A stretch of DNA of 64,000 nt from Candidatus Saccharimonadota bacterium (GCA_905373835.1 CAJPUN010000006.1:1-64000); one strand, 5' to 3'. Counted from the stretch's first letter, positions 23,552 through 32,737 are shown. A program made the numbers and translations. The notes: generated by a model from the letters alone, not told the origin.

Positions 23552-25087
23552 ATGAATGAACACCGCAAAAAATTTGCAAGCCGTTCGCTTGTATTTGTCT
23601 TGTTTGGGATATTATTAATCATCATTATATTGCTTTGGTGGTGGTGGCCATGGAGCTACAGCTACAATAGCGGCTTCAAGGGTGTGCGGCCAGACCAAGT
23701 GAGCTTGCGCCAGCATGATGGGAAGATTCAGTGGCAATTTATGAATGGCGCGTGGCACGATATTGCCTCGGTCGAGGACTTGCGTGGGGCAAAAGGCGAG
23801 CAAGGTGCGCGTGGTGAGGCCGGTGCGAGCGGCGCTCGAGGTGCAGACGGTGCCAATGGCCGTGATGGCGTAGATGGTGCACGTGGCCGCGATGGTGCTC
23901 GTGGTGCAGCTGGCAAGAATGGCGCAAACGGTGCCAATGGCGCCAACGGTAAGGACGGAGCAAACGGAGCCAACGGCAAAGATGGTGCATCGGCCGCTAA
24001 GGGCGACAAGGGTGAAAAAGGTGACAAAGGCGAGCCCGGCAAAGATGGCAAAGACGGCAAAAATGGTGAAAAAGGCGAGAAGGGTGAGAAGGGCGATGCT
24101 GGCCCGAAAGGTGACACTGGCGCTAAGGGTGAGCAGGGCACACCAGGCACACCTGGTGCACAAGGAGAAAAAGGCGTACCCGGTCCGAAGGGTGACCAAG
24201 GAGACACTGGCCCACAGGGCCAACCAGGCCAGCCCGGCCTACAAGGTCCACAGGGCCAAACTGGCCCAGCGGGTGCCGATGGCCGAACAATCGAGCTCCA
24301 GAAGGGCACGCTCTACATCCAGTGGCGCTACACTGGCGAAACAGCCTGGCAAAACCTCATTGCCTACACCGATCTCAAGGGCGAAAAGGGTGATGCTGGT
24401 CAGCCCGGCCCACAAGGTGCCCAAGGCATCCAGGGGCAGCAAGGTGCTACTGGACCCAAAGGCCAGGATGGCACCAACGCAACGATTAATGTGACTAATA
24501 GCACTCAGCCATGCTCACCAAATATGACTGTCACGGGCAATGGCACATCTCAGCTCGGCCTTACCTTTGCGGGTAGCACGGTGCCGGCGGGTGGCACGGT
24601 CGGCCAAATATTGTCGAAGAAGTCGGCAGCGAACTGCGACATGGAATGGAAGAGCCTCCCCCAGATGACCATCTTTACAGCAACGCTTGGCAATGGTAAT
24701 GGCGGTGTGACGGCTGCAACGATTGCCAAGGATACCTTTGCGCCAGTGCCGCTCAAGACCGTCGTGACAAACAACGGTGGCGGGTCGTGGGATGCCGGGA
24801 GTAAATCGTACATTGTACCAAGTGACGGTGTCTACCTCATCCAATCGCGGATTCGCTTGAACGATACATCGTCGGCCCGTGGTGTATACCAGGCTGTCAA
24901 CGATACGGCCCGCGACACTCCAGAGGGTGTGTGGAGCAACAACCAACACGGCTACCGCTTTACTATGCCATACACTCGCCTGATGCGAGTAACGGCCGGG
25001 ACGCCGCTCAAGCTTGTTATCTACTCGGCTGGCCAAGACGCAAACATCACCGATGCAAGCCTGAGTATCGTCAAGATATCAGACTAA
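23552..25087 (+). CDS. Collagen-like surface protein, membrane anchored
   Basis: 511 residues. A basic N-terminus and a membrane helix (12-30, ending in a run of Trp) suggest the C-terminus is outside. A small beta module (49-78, with GKIQWQFMNGAWHDI) is followed by Gly-X-Y repeats from 79 to 244, broken only around 146-149. A second copy of the beta module (246-276, LYIQWRYTGETAWQNLI) is followed by more repeats to about 308. The last 135 residues look like a C1q/TNF-type jelly roll that could trimerise or bind. KGD, KGE and GPK triplets favour a stable triple helix. A TATAAT lies near 23514. Adhesion to a partner cell is inference. Confidence 0.93.
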   Translation: MNEHRKKFASRSLVFVLFGILLIIIILLWWWWPWSYSYNSGFKGVRPDQVSLRQHDGKIQWQFMNGAWHDIASVEDLRGAKGEQGARGEAGASGARGADGANGRDGVDGARGRDGARGAAGKNGANGANGANGKDGANGANGKDGASAAKGDKGEKGDKGEPGKDGKDGKNGEKGEKGEKGDAGPKGDTGAKGEQGTPGTPGAQGEKGVPGPKGDQGDTGPQGQPGQPGLQGPQGQTGPAGADGRTIELQKGTLYIQWRYTGETAWQNLIAYTDLKGEKGDAGQPGPQGAQGIQGQQGATGPKGQDGTNATINVTNSTQPCSPNMTVTGNGTSQLGLTFAGSTVPAGGTVGQILSKKSAANCDMEWKSLPQMTIFTATLGNGNGGVTAATIAKDTFAPVPLKTVVTNNGGGSWDAGSKSYIVPSDGVYLIQSRIRLNDTSSARGVYQAVNDTARDTPEGVWSNNQHGYRFTMPYTRLMRVTAGTPLKLVIYSAGQDANITDASLSIVKISD

Positions 25088-25112
25088 GCTAGTCAGCCCA
25101 CTACCAGCCCCT

Positions 25113-25150
25113 ACAGAACCAGCCACTATGGCTGGTTCTGTGTTAGTTTC
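25113..25150 (+). terminator. Terminator after the collagen-like gene
   Basis: CAGAACCAGCC (25114-25124) pairs with GGCTGGTTCTG (25130-25140) over a five-base loop, followed by a weak T-rich stretch. Confidence 0.8.
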
Positions 25151-25302
25151 TCCTCGCTCATGGAGTGATCGAGAGCAGAAAAGTGAGGCAAAAATGGGGG
25201 TCTGCAGGCCGTGCTATCTGCCCAATAGTACCGTGGCTGGGTGGCCATCGTGCCCGGAAGTTTTATCGAACAAATTGCCATTACGCTTGGCGTGGTATCT
25301 GA

Positions 25303-25308
25303 TATAAT
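25303..25308 (+). promoter_or_regulatory. -10 box of serS, leaderless
   Basis: TATAAT with an extended TGA in front, exactly six bases before the serS ATG; no Shine-Dalgarno. Confidence 0.7.
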
Positions 25309-25314
25309 ATAGTT

Positions 25315-26559
25315 ATGTTAGATATTCGTTATATTCGCGCGCATGCCGACGAGGTGCAGGCAGCAGCGCGCCATAAGGGCTATGAGGTGTCCATCGCAGC
25401 GCTTCTCGCGTGCGACGACCAGCGCCGGGAGCTTCAGCAGCGGGTGGATGCTGTGCGCACCACGCGCAACGAGACAGCCGCTCGGATGAAGGGCGGCAAG
25501 CCAAGCCAAGACCTCATCGCTACAGGCAAGGCACTCAAAGCCGAGCTCGCCACGCTGGAAGAGGAGCTGCGCACCGTAGAGAGCAACTTTTTTACTCAGT
25601 TAGAGGTAGTGCCAAATATCACCCTGCCAGATGTCCCACTGGGCGGCGAGGCAGACAGTGTGGAGATTAAGCAGTGGGGTGAGCGACGTGAGTTGGCTCA
25701 GGATCACCTCGACTTCGCCACGAGCCGAGGCTGGCTCGACTTCGAGCGCGGTGCTAAGGTGGCTGGCACGAAGTTTTATTATATGCTGGGCGACCTCATG
25801 CTGCTCGAGAACGCCATCTACCAATATGCTCTTAACTTCCTTGTAAGCAAAGGCTTTCGCCCCATGACGGTGCCGCACATGGTGAGTGGCCGCGTAGCGC
25901 GCGGCTCGGGCTTTGCACCCAAGAGCGACAAGGAGAGTAACGAGTACTTCATCGAGGGCGAAGATACTATGCTTATTGGTACAGCCGAGGCACCACTGAC
26001 GGGCTTCCATGCCGATGAGATCTTGCATGAGAAAGACTTGCCGCTCCTCTACGCTGGCTACAGCCCCTGCTACCGCAAAGAGGCTGGCGCTGCCGGGAAG
26101 TTTAGCCGCGGGCTCTTCCGGGTGCATCAATTCAACAAACTCGAAATGTATATCTACTGCCTGCCCGAGCAATCGGCTCAGATGCATGAGAAAATCCTCG
26201 CGCTGGAGGAGGAGATTTGGCAAAGCCTGGGCGTGCCATACCACGTGGTAAATATCGCAGCGGGGGATCTTGGTGCGCCAGCTGCCAAGAAGTACGACAT
26301 CGAGTACTGGTCGCCTGTTGATGGTGCCTACCGTGAGCTGACTAGCTGCAGCAACTGCACCGACTTCCAGGCGCGCAACCTTGGCATCCGCGTCCGCCGG
26401 GCCGATGGCTCGCTCCAGGTAGTACACACCCTCAATGGTACCGCAGTGAGCTTGGCTCGCGCACTGGTAGCAATTATCGAGAATTATCAAACAACTGATG
26501 GCCAGCTCCGCGTGCCAACGGTGCTGCAGCCATATCTGAATAACAGGGAGGTACTCTAG
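25315..26559 (+). CDS. serS: Seryl-tRNA synthetase
   Basis: Class II synthetase charging tRNA-Ser. Residues 1-110 form the long N-terminal coiled-coil arm that holds the tRNA variable loop. The core carries GTAEAPLTGFHADEIL, motif 2 as YRKEAGAAGKFSRGLFRVHQF and motif 3 as LNGTAVSLARALVAIIENYQ. The 414-residue length is slightly below the usual 425. The ATG is placed by the leaderless -10 box. The next gene's ATG follows the stop with no gap, so the two are one operon. Confidence 0.96.
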   Translation: MLDIRYIRAHADEVQAAARHKGYEVSIAALLACDDQRRELQQRVDAVRTTRNETAARMKGGKPSQDLIATGKALKAELATLEEELRTVESNFFTQLEVVPNITLPDVPLGGEADSVEIKQWGERRELAQDHLDFATSRGWLDFERGAKVAGTKFYYMLGDLMLLENAIYQYALNFLVSKGFRPMTVPHMVSGRVARGSGFAPKSDKESNEYFIEGEDTMLIGTAEAPLTGFHADEILHEKDLPLLYAGYSPCYRKEAGAAGKFSRGLFRVHQFNKLEMYIYCLPEQSAQMHEKILALEEEIWQSLGVPYHVVNIAAGDLGAPAAKKYDIEYWSPVDGAYRELTSCSNCTDFQARNLGIRVRRADGSLQVVHTLNGTAVSLARALVAIIENYQTTDGQLRVPTVLQPYLNNREVL

Positions 26560-27687
26560 ATGGGGCGCACAATCAGAAAAATGAGCCGCAAAGGCTATGC
26601 CAAAGTTGCCAAGCCGTTTCTCTTCCGGCGGCAGCCCGATGCAGCGCACCAGTCGATGCTCTGGACGGCGCGGGCACTCCATGCCATCCGGGGTGAGCAG
26701 CTCCTTAGTGGCTGGCGCTATAAGAATCCTCGCCTCGAGCAGACTATTCTTGGCCTCAATTTTGTCAATCCTATTGGCCTGTCTGCTGGGCTGGATAAAG
26801 ATTTTGATCTACCCTCTGTGGCAAAGAAAATCGGCTGCGGCTTTGAGATTGGTGGCTCAGTAACAGCCGTGCCCTGCGAGGGTAACCCCAAGCCGTGGTT
26901 TCGTCGCTTGGCTAGCGAGCAGTCGATCGTCGTCAATGTTGGCCTGGCCAATCGCGGCGTCGCCAAGGCGATCGAGCAGATTCGTAGCTACTCACCACGG
27001 GTTTGGCGCGACTTTCCGCTGAGCGTATCCGTAGCCAAGACGAACAGCCCCAAGCAAGTCCGCCCCAAGCAAGCGATTGCCGACTACTGCGACAGCCTTC
27101 GCCAGCTTGAAGAAGCTGGTTGTGCACCACTGTACGAGATCAATATCTCGTGCCCTAATGCCTATGGTGGCGAGCCCTTCACCACACCTGCTCGCCTGGA
27201 GAAACTTCTCACTGCGGTGGATGAGCTGAAGCTCTCGCGCCCCGTCTTTATCAAAATGCCAACAGATAAGACGTGGACGCAGTTTGCCAAACTACTCTCC
27301 ATTATCGATAAGCATAATGTCGCGGGCCTGACGATCGGCAACCTCGTCAAAGATCGCAGCAAGCTCACTGACCCAAGTATCTTGCCCGACGATACTCCCG
27401 GTAGCCTTAGTGGCCGGCCAGCTCAGGCCATCACCACGCGGCTTATCCATAAGACGTATGCACTGTATGGTGACCGCTTTGTCATCATTGGTGTGGGCGG
27501 TGTCTTTACGGCAGAGGATGCATACGAGAAGATTCGGGCTGGCGCGAGCCTAGTCGCACTGGTGACGGCACTGATGTTTGAAGGACCACAGGTCGTGGGC
27601 GATATCAACGAAGGCTTGGTAGAGCTGCTCGACCGAGACGACTACGTCTCTATTAGCGAAGCAATCGGTGCAGCACACCGTAAGTAG
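26560..27687 (+). CDS. pyrD: Dihydroorotate dehydrogenase family, class 2-like with Cys
   Basis: Flavin-dependent TIM-barrel enzyme of the pyrimidine pathway, oxidising dihydroorotate to orotate. Of 375 residues, the N-terminal extension with PDAAHQSML is like membrane-bound class 2 enzymes; GLDKD (77-81), NVGLANRG and VGGVFTAEDAYEKI form the FMN site. The catalytic loop reads NISCPN with Cys198, where class 2 enzymes normally have Ser and class 1 enzymes have Cys. The ATG abuts the serS stop. No other pyrimidine gene is in the window, so the physiological reaction is less certain than the fold. Confidence 0.85.
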   Translation: MGRTIRKMSRKGYAKVAKPFLFRRQPDAAHQSMLWTARALHAIRGEQLLSGWRYKNPRLEQTILGLNFVNPIGLSAGLDKDFDLPSVAKKIGCGFEIGGSVTAVPCEGNPKPWFRRLASEQSIVVNVGLANRGVAKAIEQIRSYSPRVWRDFPLSVSVAKTNSPKQVRPKQAIADYCDSLRQLEEAGCAPLYEINISCPNAYGGEPFTTPARLEKLLTAVDELKLSRPVFIKMPTDKTWTQFAKLLSIIDKHNVAGLTIGNLVKDRSKLTDPSILPDDTPGSLSGRPAQAITTRLIHKTYALYGDRFVIIGVGGVFTAEDAYEKIRAGASLVALVTALMFEGPQVVGDINEGLVELLDRDDYVSISEAIGAAHRK

Positions 27688-27697
27688 GGAAGCGCCA

Positions 27698-28276
27698 GTG
27701 GCGTCCGAAGCAAACAGCCCACGCGTTGAGCATTTTGCCTCTCCCATGCAGTACGCAGCAGCGTGGTTTGGCCAGGCGGTGGTACGGCACATCACCGGTG
27801 CAGCATTTGCCCGGGCTGCGCAGTGGGAGGCAGTAGAAACTCATGTCCTTCCTGCGCGGCAGCATAATAGGCCTGCAGTAGAGTACCGAGCCGCCCAATA
27901 TGTTGGTACACATGCGAGGGAGGATTACCCGCTCCGCGATACAACACTCATCGTTTCTGGCTATGTTGACCGCACAACCGACCGCTGTGTGGGCGGCCAA
28001 GCGGTTGACGTGTATCGGCTAACGGGCCAAACAAGTGCCTACCGCCTCATGATCGATCGCCAGACAATGCAGCCATATGTGGCGCATCTTGCCCCAGTTT
28101 ATCCTAACGAACGACAGGACAAGCCACCAGCTGTAACCATGCGCAGCTTTGTCCCGGTGGATAGCTTGCGACGGGTTGGCCGCCTGATAGAAGCGCTCAA
28201 TAGCCTTGCAGCGCACACCGTTGAGATAGAGGTGAAGTACCAGACATTGCTTCGCTACCGAAATCAGCAAACGTAA
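27698..28276 (+). CDS. Hypothetical cytosolic protein
   Basis: Not recognised. About 192 residues from the GTG at 27698, which follows an AGGGA at a normal distance; the frame is open to a GTG at 27668 inside the pyrD end, and an ATG at 27746 is also possible. No signal or membrane segment. The centre, with TLIVSGYVDRTTDRCVGGQAV, looks beta-rich, and the last 60 residues (SLRRVGRLIEALNSL) look helical. It is close behind serS-pyrD and probably shares their transcript. Confidence 0.65.
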   Translation: MASEANSPRVEHFASPMQYAAAWFGQAVVRHITGAAFARAAQWEAVETHVLPARQHNRPAVEYRAAQYVGTHAREDYPLRDTTLIVSGYVDRTTDRCVGGQAVDVYRLTGQTSAYRLMIDRQTMQPYVAHLAPVYPNERQDKPPAVTMRSFVPVDSLRRVGRLIEALNSLAAHTVEIEVKYQTLLRYRNQQT

Positions 28277-28370
28277 AATGGCCCGGTGTCACAGCTTGGC
28301 TCACAACCATTTGACATTACCCATAATATGCTGCACTATAGGACGAGAATTGTGTAACAAAGGAGTAAGA

Positions 28371-29033
28371 ATGAACGAACATCAGCCAGCAAGAGACTCA
28401 GGAAGCGGAGAACGACAAGACCTGTCGGGGATTGCATATAAGCTACAGGCTAGGATGGGCCGTGTACTCACCGACGAACCTTTTGAGTATGCCAAACATA
28501 GGCCAGGTGCGTTGCAGGAGCGCCGTGTCCAAGCCAACCCAGAGCTCAGTAAAGAAGGTGAAGGTGATGCCACTAAGCGTACTATATTTTTGACAGGCCC
28601 CGATGGTGAGTATATAGCGGTGTCTGGGGTTGTGCTTGATAAAATGTCGGTCGTTTTGAACCCATCTGTCACCATTATGACACCTGATAGTAATAATTGG
28701 GTGGTGTATCGCTCGAAGGTCGGTCGCCCGAAGAATGGCCATGATGGCCAGTGGCAAATTGAGCGTATCTATGGCAGCCAGACAGGTCAGATCGATAGTG
28801 AGCCGTACACGTTTTTCCAGTCGGTAGATAAAGACGGTAAGCAAGACCTGGAGCGCGCAGAGGCTGATGCACGAGAGTTGCATGATGTCAGAAATCTCAT
28901 CGAAGGGGCGCACTGCCGCGTAGAGACACCGCCCAAGAACGAGGCGAAGGCCTTGCTTGACCATATTAAAGAACTGCGCGAAAAGATGGCCTATCGGATG
29001 GGATTGCTAGCCGAACACCTCTCTCTGCGCTGA
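28371..29033 (+). CDS. Hypothetical cytosolic protein, 220 aa
   Basis: Not recognised. The ATG at 28371 follows AAGGAG at seven bases; the longer frame starting at 28278 lacks a start signal. The protein is hydrophilic with a disordered, charged N-terminus, a beta-rich middle (TIFLTGPDGEYIAVSGVVLD, NNWVVYRSKVG, WQIERIYGS) and a helical C-terminus with AKALLDHIKELREKMAYR. Nothing suggests secretion. It precedes the hpf gene in the same direction but has its own start signals. Confidence 0.8.
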   Translation: MNEHQPARDSGSGERQDLSGIAYKLQARMGRVLTDEPFEYAKHRPGALQERRVQANPELSKEGEGDATKRTIFLTGPDGEYIAVSGVVLDKMSVVLNPSVTIMTPDSNNWVVYRSKVGRPKNGHDGQWQIERIYGSQTGQIDSEPYTFFQSVDKDGKQDLERAEADARELHDVRNLIEGAHCRVETPPKNEAKALLDHIKELREKMAYRMGLLAEHLSLR

Positions 29034-29113
29034 TAATTTACTCATAACAACCCCTGTTTCTCCTCAACCATGCTATACTATAAGCACAAGTTGCTAACAC
29101 GAAAGGGGTCAGC

Positions 29114-29503
29114 ATGATCGCAAACATCGACATTACCGGTATTGGCAAATACTCGCCAGACGAGCCAACCAAAAAATACATCCGCAAGAAGATCGGTGCG
29201 CTCGACCGCATGGTGTCGCGCCACGCTCGCAAGACCGTGAGTGCTATGGTGCGCATCGAGGAGATCAATGGTGAGCATGGCAATAAGTATGAGGTAGAGG
29301 TGGTCATTACTGTGCCAGACCAAACCATCAAGGCCAAAGACTCTACACTCAACGTCCTGGCTGCCACCGACATCGTCGAGCGTAAACTGGCTGGCCAGTT
29401 GCGCAAATATAAGCAAAACCAGCTGCCACACCTTGGTCGCCGTGGCCTTCTCGCTCGCTTCAAGCGTAGCTTCGAGCGCGAGCAGGATCATCCTGCGGAG
29501 TAG
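29114..29503 (+). CDS. hpf: Ribosome hibernation factor, short HPF/RaiA type
   Basis: Binds the small subunit across the mRNA channel and stabilises idle ribosomes. The 129 residues match the N-terminal HPF/YfiA domain: ITGIGKYSPDEPTKKYIRKK near the start, then a beta-alpha fold with VEVVITVPDQTIKAKDST and ATDIVERKLAGQLRKYK. The long-form C-terminal dimerisation domain is missing; a basic tail with RRGLLARFKRSF is present instead. TATACT with an extended TGC lies near 29072 and an AAGGGG-type site precedes the ATG. As in many bacteria it is near secA. Confidence 0.9.
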   Translation: MIANIDITGIGKYSPDEPTKKYIRKKIGALDRMVSRHARKTVSAMVRIEEINGEHGNKYEVEVVITVPDQTIKAKDSTLNVLAATDIVERKLAGQLRKYKQNQLPHLGRRGLLARFKRSFEREQDHPAE

Positions 29504-29518
29504 GCAAAGCCTTCACTT

Positions 29519-29556
29519 ACAAAAGACCAATGTTCTGGAGAGTGTTGGTCTTTTGT
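29519..29556 (+). terminator. Terminator after hpf
   Basis: ACAAAAGACCAA (29519-29530) pairs with TTGGTCTTTTGT (29545-29556); the arms themselves supply the T run. Confidence 0.88.
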
Positions 29557-29625
29557 TGTGCCTCAATTTTAGAACCTGCTATAAAAGTGAGCTACCGCTG
29601 CAAATGTTCTGATTAAAGTTTATAG

Positions 29626-29631
29626 TATAAT
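29626..29631 (+). promoter_or_regulatory. -10 box of the frameshifted small gene
   Basis: TATAAT seven bases before the ATG at 29639, the same layout as the leaderless genes elsewhere. Confidence 0.5.
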
Positions 29632-29638
29632 AATAAAT

Positions 29639-29981
29639 ATGACAGATAAAGAAATGCCGTGTACAAAGCTAGACGAACTACAAGAAGAGCTGATTACCCT
29701 TATGAATGGGGGGCGGTGCTGAGCCTAGCGCCGCACAACACGAGCATACCCTGCGAAGGAAAGCACAGAAAATGGGGCGTTTTGCCGTCCTATTGTGTGG
29801 CATATTCAGAGAAGCAGCACGCGAGGGATGTGCGGAGAATCCGAAGATATTGAGCGCGTATTCGGTATTGGTCGATCCAATCGTACCAGCACCAGGAAAT
29901 ATCTATCCACCCAAGGACACTCCCATACCACAATCTCCCCATCACGACCCGCGGGATGATGCGATGGATCGCGAACTCTAA
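29639..29981 (+). pseudogene. Small gene split by a frameshift in a G6 run
   Basis: ATG at 29639 begins a frame of 27 codons (MTDKEMPCTKLDELQEELI) that stops at TGA just after a run of six G (29708-29713). One G fewer, or a +1 slip, would join it to the frame open to 29981, giving about 113 residues that end in PRDDAMDREL. The good promoter before the first part argues that the joined form is, or recently was, a gene. A sequencing error, a decayed gene or phase variation in the G run could each explain it. No family recognised. Confidence 0.5.
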
Positions 29982-30040
29982 GATAACAGTAATATGAGCA
30001 ACTCCAGTTCCGTGCCCTTCCCAAATAGCCGCAAACCCGG

Positions 30041-30046
30041 TATAAT
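30041..30046 (+). promoter_or_regulatory. -10 box of secA
   Basis: TATAAT about 60 bases before the secA ATG, so secA, unlike many neighbours, has a leader of over 50 bases. Confidence 0.5.
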
Positions 30047-30106
30047 GAGGGGAGTTTTTTGAATTGAATGGCCGCTTAGAGAGGAAAGCGAGGGAAGTTT
30101 GACACC

Positions 30107-32737
30107 ATGGCAACAACACAGCAAAAAGCACTGACGAAGATTTTTGGCGATCCGCAGAAGCGGATCTTGAAGCGTCTGCAAAAGAAGGTAGACCAAATTA
30201 ACAAGCTTGGGCCCAAATATAAGGCGCTCTCGGATGAGGAATTAGCCAAGCAAACAGAGGTCCTCAAGCAGCGCCTGCACAAGAAAGGCACGACGCTCGA
30301 TACCATCCTGCCTGATGCCTTTGCAGTGGTGCGCGAGATGGCCGACCGGGTGATTGGTGAGCGGCACTATGATGTGCAGCTGATTGGCTCGATGGTGCTG
30401 CACGAAGGCAACGTGGCCGAGCTCAAGACCGGTGAAGGTAAAACCCTGATGTCCACCCTGGCAGCATACCTCAATGCGCTCGAGGGCAAGGGTGTGCATA
30501 TCGTGACCGTCAACGACTACTTGGCGCAGCGTGACGCTGGCTGGATGGGGCAGATCTATAGCGCTCTGGGCATTAGCACTGGTGTGATCATTAACGAAGC
30601 GTCCTTCCTCTACGATGGTACGTATACCAACGAGAACCATACTGATCCACGCATGCAAAAGCTCCGCCCCTGTACACGACGCGAAGCTTACGAGGCAGAC
30701 ATTACCTATGGGACGAATAACGAGTTTGGCTTCGATTACCTGCGTGATAATATGGTCAATGAGATTAGCCTGGTGCGCCAGCGCGAGCTCAACTTTGCCA
30801 TTGTAGACGAGGTGGATTCTATCTTGATCGACGAAGCGCGCACCCCACTCATCATTAGTGCGCCTGCGGCTGAGAACCCTGATAGCTACTACCAATTTGC
30901 CAAGATTGCTGCCAAGCTTGTGCCAGAGGACTACCGTCTTGACGAAAAGCACACCAGTGTGGCCCTGACAGATAGTGGTATCGATAAGGTACAGAAACTC
31001 CTTGGTATAAAAAATTTGTACACCCCCGAGTATGTTCGCAGTGTCTACCACATCAACCAAGCGCTGCGTGCCCAGACGCTCTTCCATCGGGACAAAAACT
31101 ACGTGGTGACCAATGATGGCGAGGTGATCATTGTCGATGAGCACACTGGCCGCCTCAAGATCGGCAACCGCTACAACGAGGGCCTCCACCAGGCGATCGA
31201 AGCGAAGGAAGGCGTGCCCGTTCAGCAAGAGAGCATGACGCTGGCAACTATTTCCTTCCAGAATTTCTTCCGCCTATATAAGAAGCTCAGTGGTATGACC
31301 GGTACGGCCTTTACTGAGGCAGAGGAGTTCCAGCAGATCTATAGCCTGGATGTGGTGGTAGTGCCGCCCAACAAGCCGATTACCCGCAAAGACCACCAAG
31401 ACCTTATCTACAAGACCGAGAAGGCCAAGCTCAAAGCCGTGGCAGCCGCCATCAAGAAGTACCATGAGCAAGGCCGGCCGGTGCTGGTGGGGTCGGGCTC
31501 GATTGCTAAAAATGAGCTGATCGCCCAGTGGCTCGACAAAGCGGGCATTACATATGAGATCCTCAATGCTAAGAATAATGAGCGTGAGGCCGAGATTGTA
31601 GCGCACGCTGGTGAGAAGGGTGCCGTGACGCTGGCGACGAACATCGCGGGGCGTGGCACAGACATCAAGCTTGGGCCGGGCGTGAAGGAACTTGGTGGCT
31701 TGGTGGTGATCGGCAGCGAGCGGCATGAGTCGCGCCGGATCGACAACCAGCTGCGTGGCCGTGGTGGCCGCCAGGGCGACCCAGGCGACACCCAATTCTA
31801 CGTCTCGACCGAAGATGACTTGATGCGGATCTTCCAGGGTGAGCGCATTGCTGGCCTGATGGAGCGCCTTGGGGTAGAAGAAGATATGGCCATCCAAAAC
31901 AAAGCGGTCAGCAAGACGCTCGAGGCAGCGCAAAAGCGGGTCGAAGGCTTTAACTTCGATGCGCGCAAAAATGTTGTTCAATACGACAACGTCATCAACC
32001 GCCACCGCAAAGTGGTCTACACTGTGCGGCGCAAGATCCTCGATGGCGACAACATCAAGCCAGAAATTCAGCGCCTGTTGCGCACTGCAGTCGAGAGTCT
32101 CACAGAGGTACCAGCCAAGCAAAACCCCAAGTTTGCTGAGGAGTTTGGCGCAATATTCCCACTGGACAAAGATGAGATCAAGAAAATCGGCGCCGAAAAG
32201 CGCGATCGCGTCCGCACCAAGATGGCACTTGATGCGGCGAAAAAATTGTATCAAGACAAAGAAGACGAGCTGGGTAGCGAGCTACTGCGTGGCATCGAGC
32301 GCGAGGTGTACTTGCAGGTGCTCGACACGCTGTGGATGCAGCACCTAGAGAATATGCAGCACCTGCGTGAAGGAATCCACTGGCGCAGTGTGGGTCAGCG
32401 CGACCCGCTGGTGGAGTACCGCGCCGAATCGCAAAAGCTGTTCGACAGCCTGCAGGCCAACCTCCGGGCGGAGGTTCTCCATGCGATCTACCAAGTGAGC
32501 AAGACCGACGCCATCACTCGCGAGGCAACCGACAACGAGCACGACACCGAGCTTACTCGCCTAGCCGAAACCTCGGTGGAGCGCGGCGTAAATGAGATTA
32601 CGAGTGGGGAAGCGAATCGCGATCACGACTTTACCAAAACAAAAGCGGCACCAACTACTGCCGACGTCAACCGCAAACGTAACGCCGCCCGCAAGAAAAA
32701 GAAAGCCCAGCGGCAGAATCGCAAAAAGAACCGCTAG
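30107..32737 (+). CDS. secA: Preprotein translocase ATPase SecA
   Basis: Motor that drives unfolded proteins through SecYEG. The 876 residues include Walker A GEGKT (109-113), the DEVD box (234-237) followed by SILIDEARTPL, NIAGRGTDIKLGPGV in the second motor domain, and the helical scaffold with QYDNVINRHRKVVY. The end is a Lys/Arg-rich tail and lacks the zinc-binding Cys/His cluster through which SecB binds in proteobacteria. The M16 peptidase gene starts directly after the stop codon. Confidence 0.97.
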   Translation: MATTQQKALTKIFGDPQKRILKRLQKKVDQINKLGPKYKALSDEELAKQTEVLKQRLHKKGTTLDTILPDAFAVVREMADRVIGERHYDVQLIGSMVLHEGNVAELKTGEGKTLMSTLAAYLNALEGKGVHIVTVNDYLAQRDAGWMGQIYSALGISTGVIINEASFLYDGTYTNENHTDPRMQKLRPCTRREAYEADITYGTNNEFGFDYLRDNMVNEISLVRQRELNFAIVDEVDSILIDEARTPLIISAPAAENPDSYYQFAKIAAKLVPEDYRLDEKHTSVALTDSGIDKVQKLLGIKNLYTPEYVRSVYHINQALRAQTLFHRDKNYVVTNDGEVIIVDEHTGRLKIGNRYNEGLHQAIEAKEGVPVQQESMTLATISFQNFFRLYKKLSGMTGTAFTEAEEFQQIYSLDVVVVPPNKPITRKDHQDLIYKTEKAKLKAVAAAIKKYHEQGRPVLVGSGSIAKNELIAQWLDKAGITYEILNAKNNEREAEIVAHAGEKGAVTLATNIAGRGTDIKLGPGVKELGGLVVIGSERHESRRIDNQLRGRGGRQGDPGDTQFYVSTEDDLMRIFQGERIAGLMERLGVEEDMAIQNKAVSKTLEAAQKRVEGFNFDARKNVVQYDNVINRHRKVVYTVRRKILDGDNIKPEIQRLLRTAVESLTEVPAKQNPKFAEEFGAIFPLDKDEIKKIGAEKRDRVRTKMALDAAKKLYQDKEDELGSELLRGIEREVYLQVLDTLWMQHLENMQHLREGIHWRSVGQRDPLVEYRAESQKLFDSLQANLRAEVLHAIYQVSKTDAITREATDNEHDTELTRLAETSVERGVNEITSGEANRDHDFTKTKAAPTTADVNRKRNAARKKKKAQRQNRKKNR

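Noticed and set aside
23760..24480. Short-period repeats that could suggest a CRISPR or minisatellite
   Set aside because: The period is nine bases and encodes Gly-X-Y triplets in frame; there are no conserved repeats with unique spacers.
25600..26682. 360-residue minus-strand frame over serS
   Set aside because: It mirrors the serS coding frame, lacks any family signature and has no start signal; it is a shadow of a GC-rich gene.
30242..32254. Two long minus-strand frames over secA
   Set aside because: Both are complementary shadows of the SecA codons with no promoter or ribosome site.
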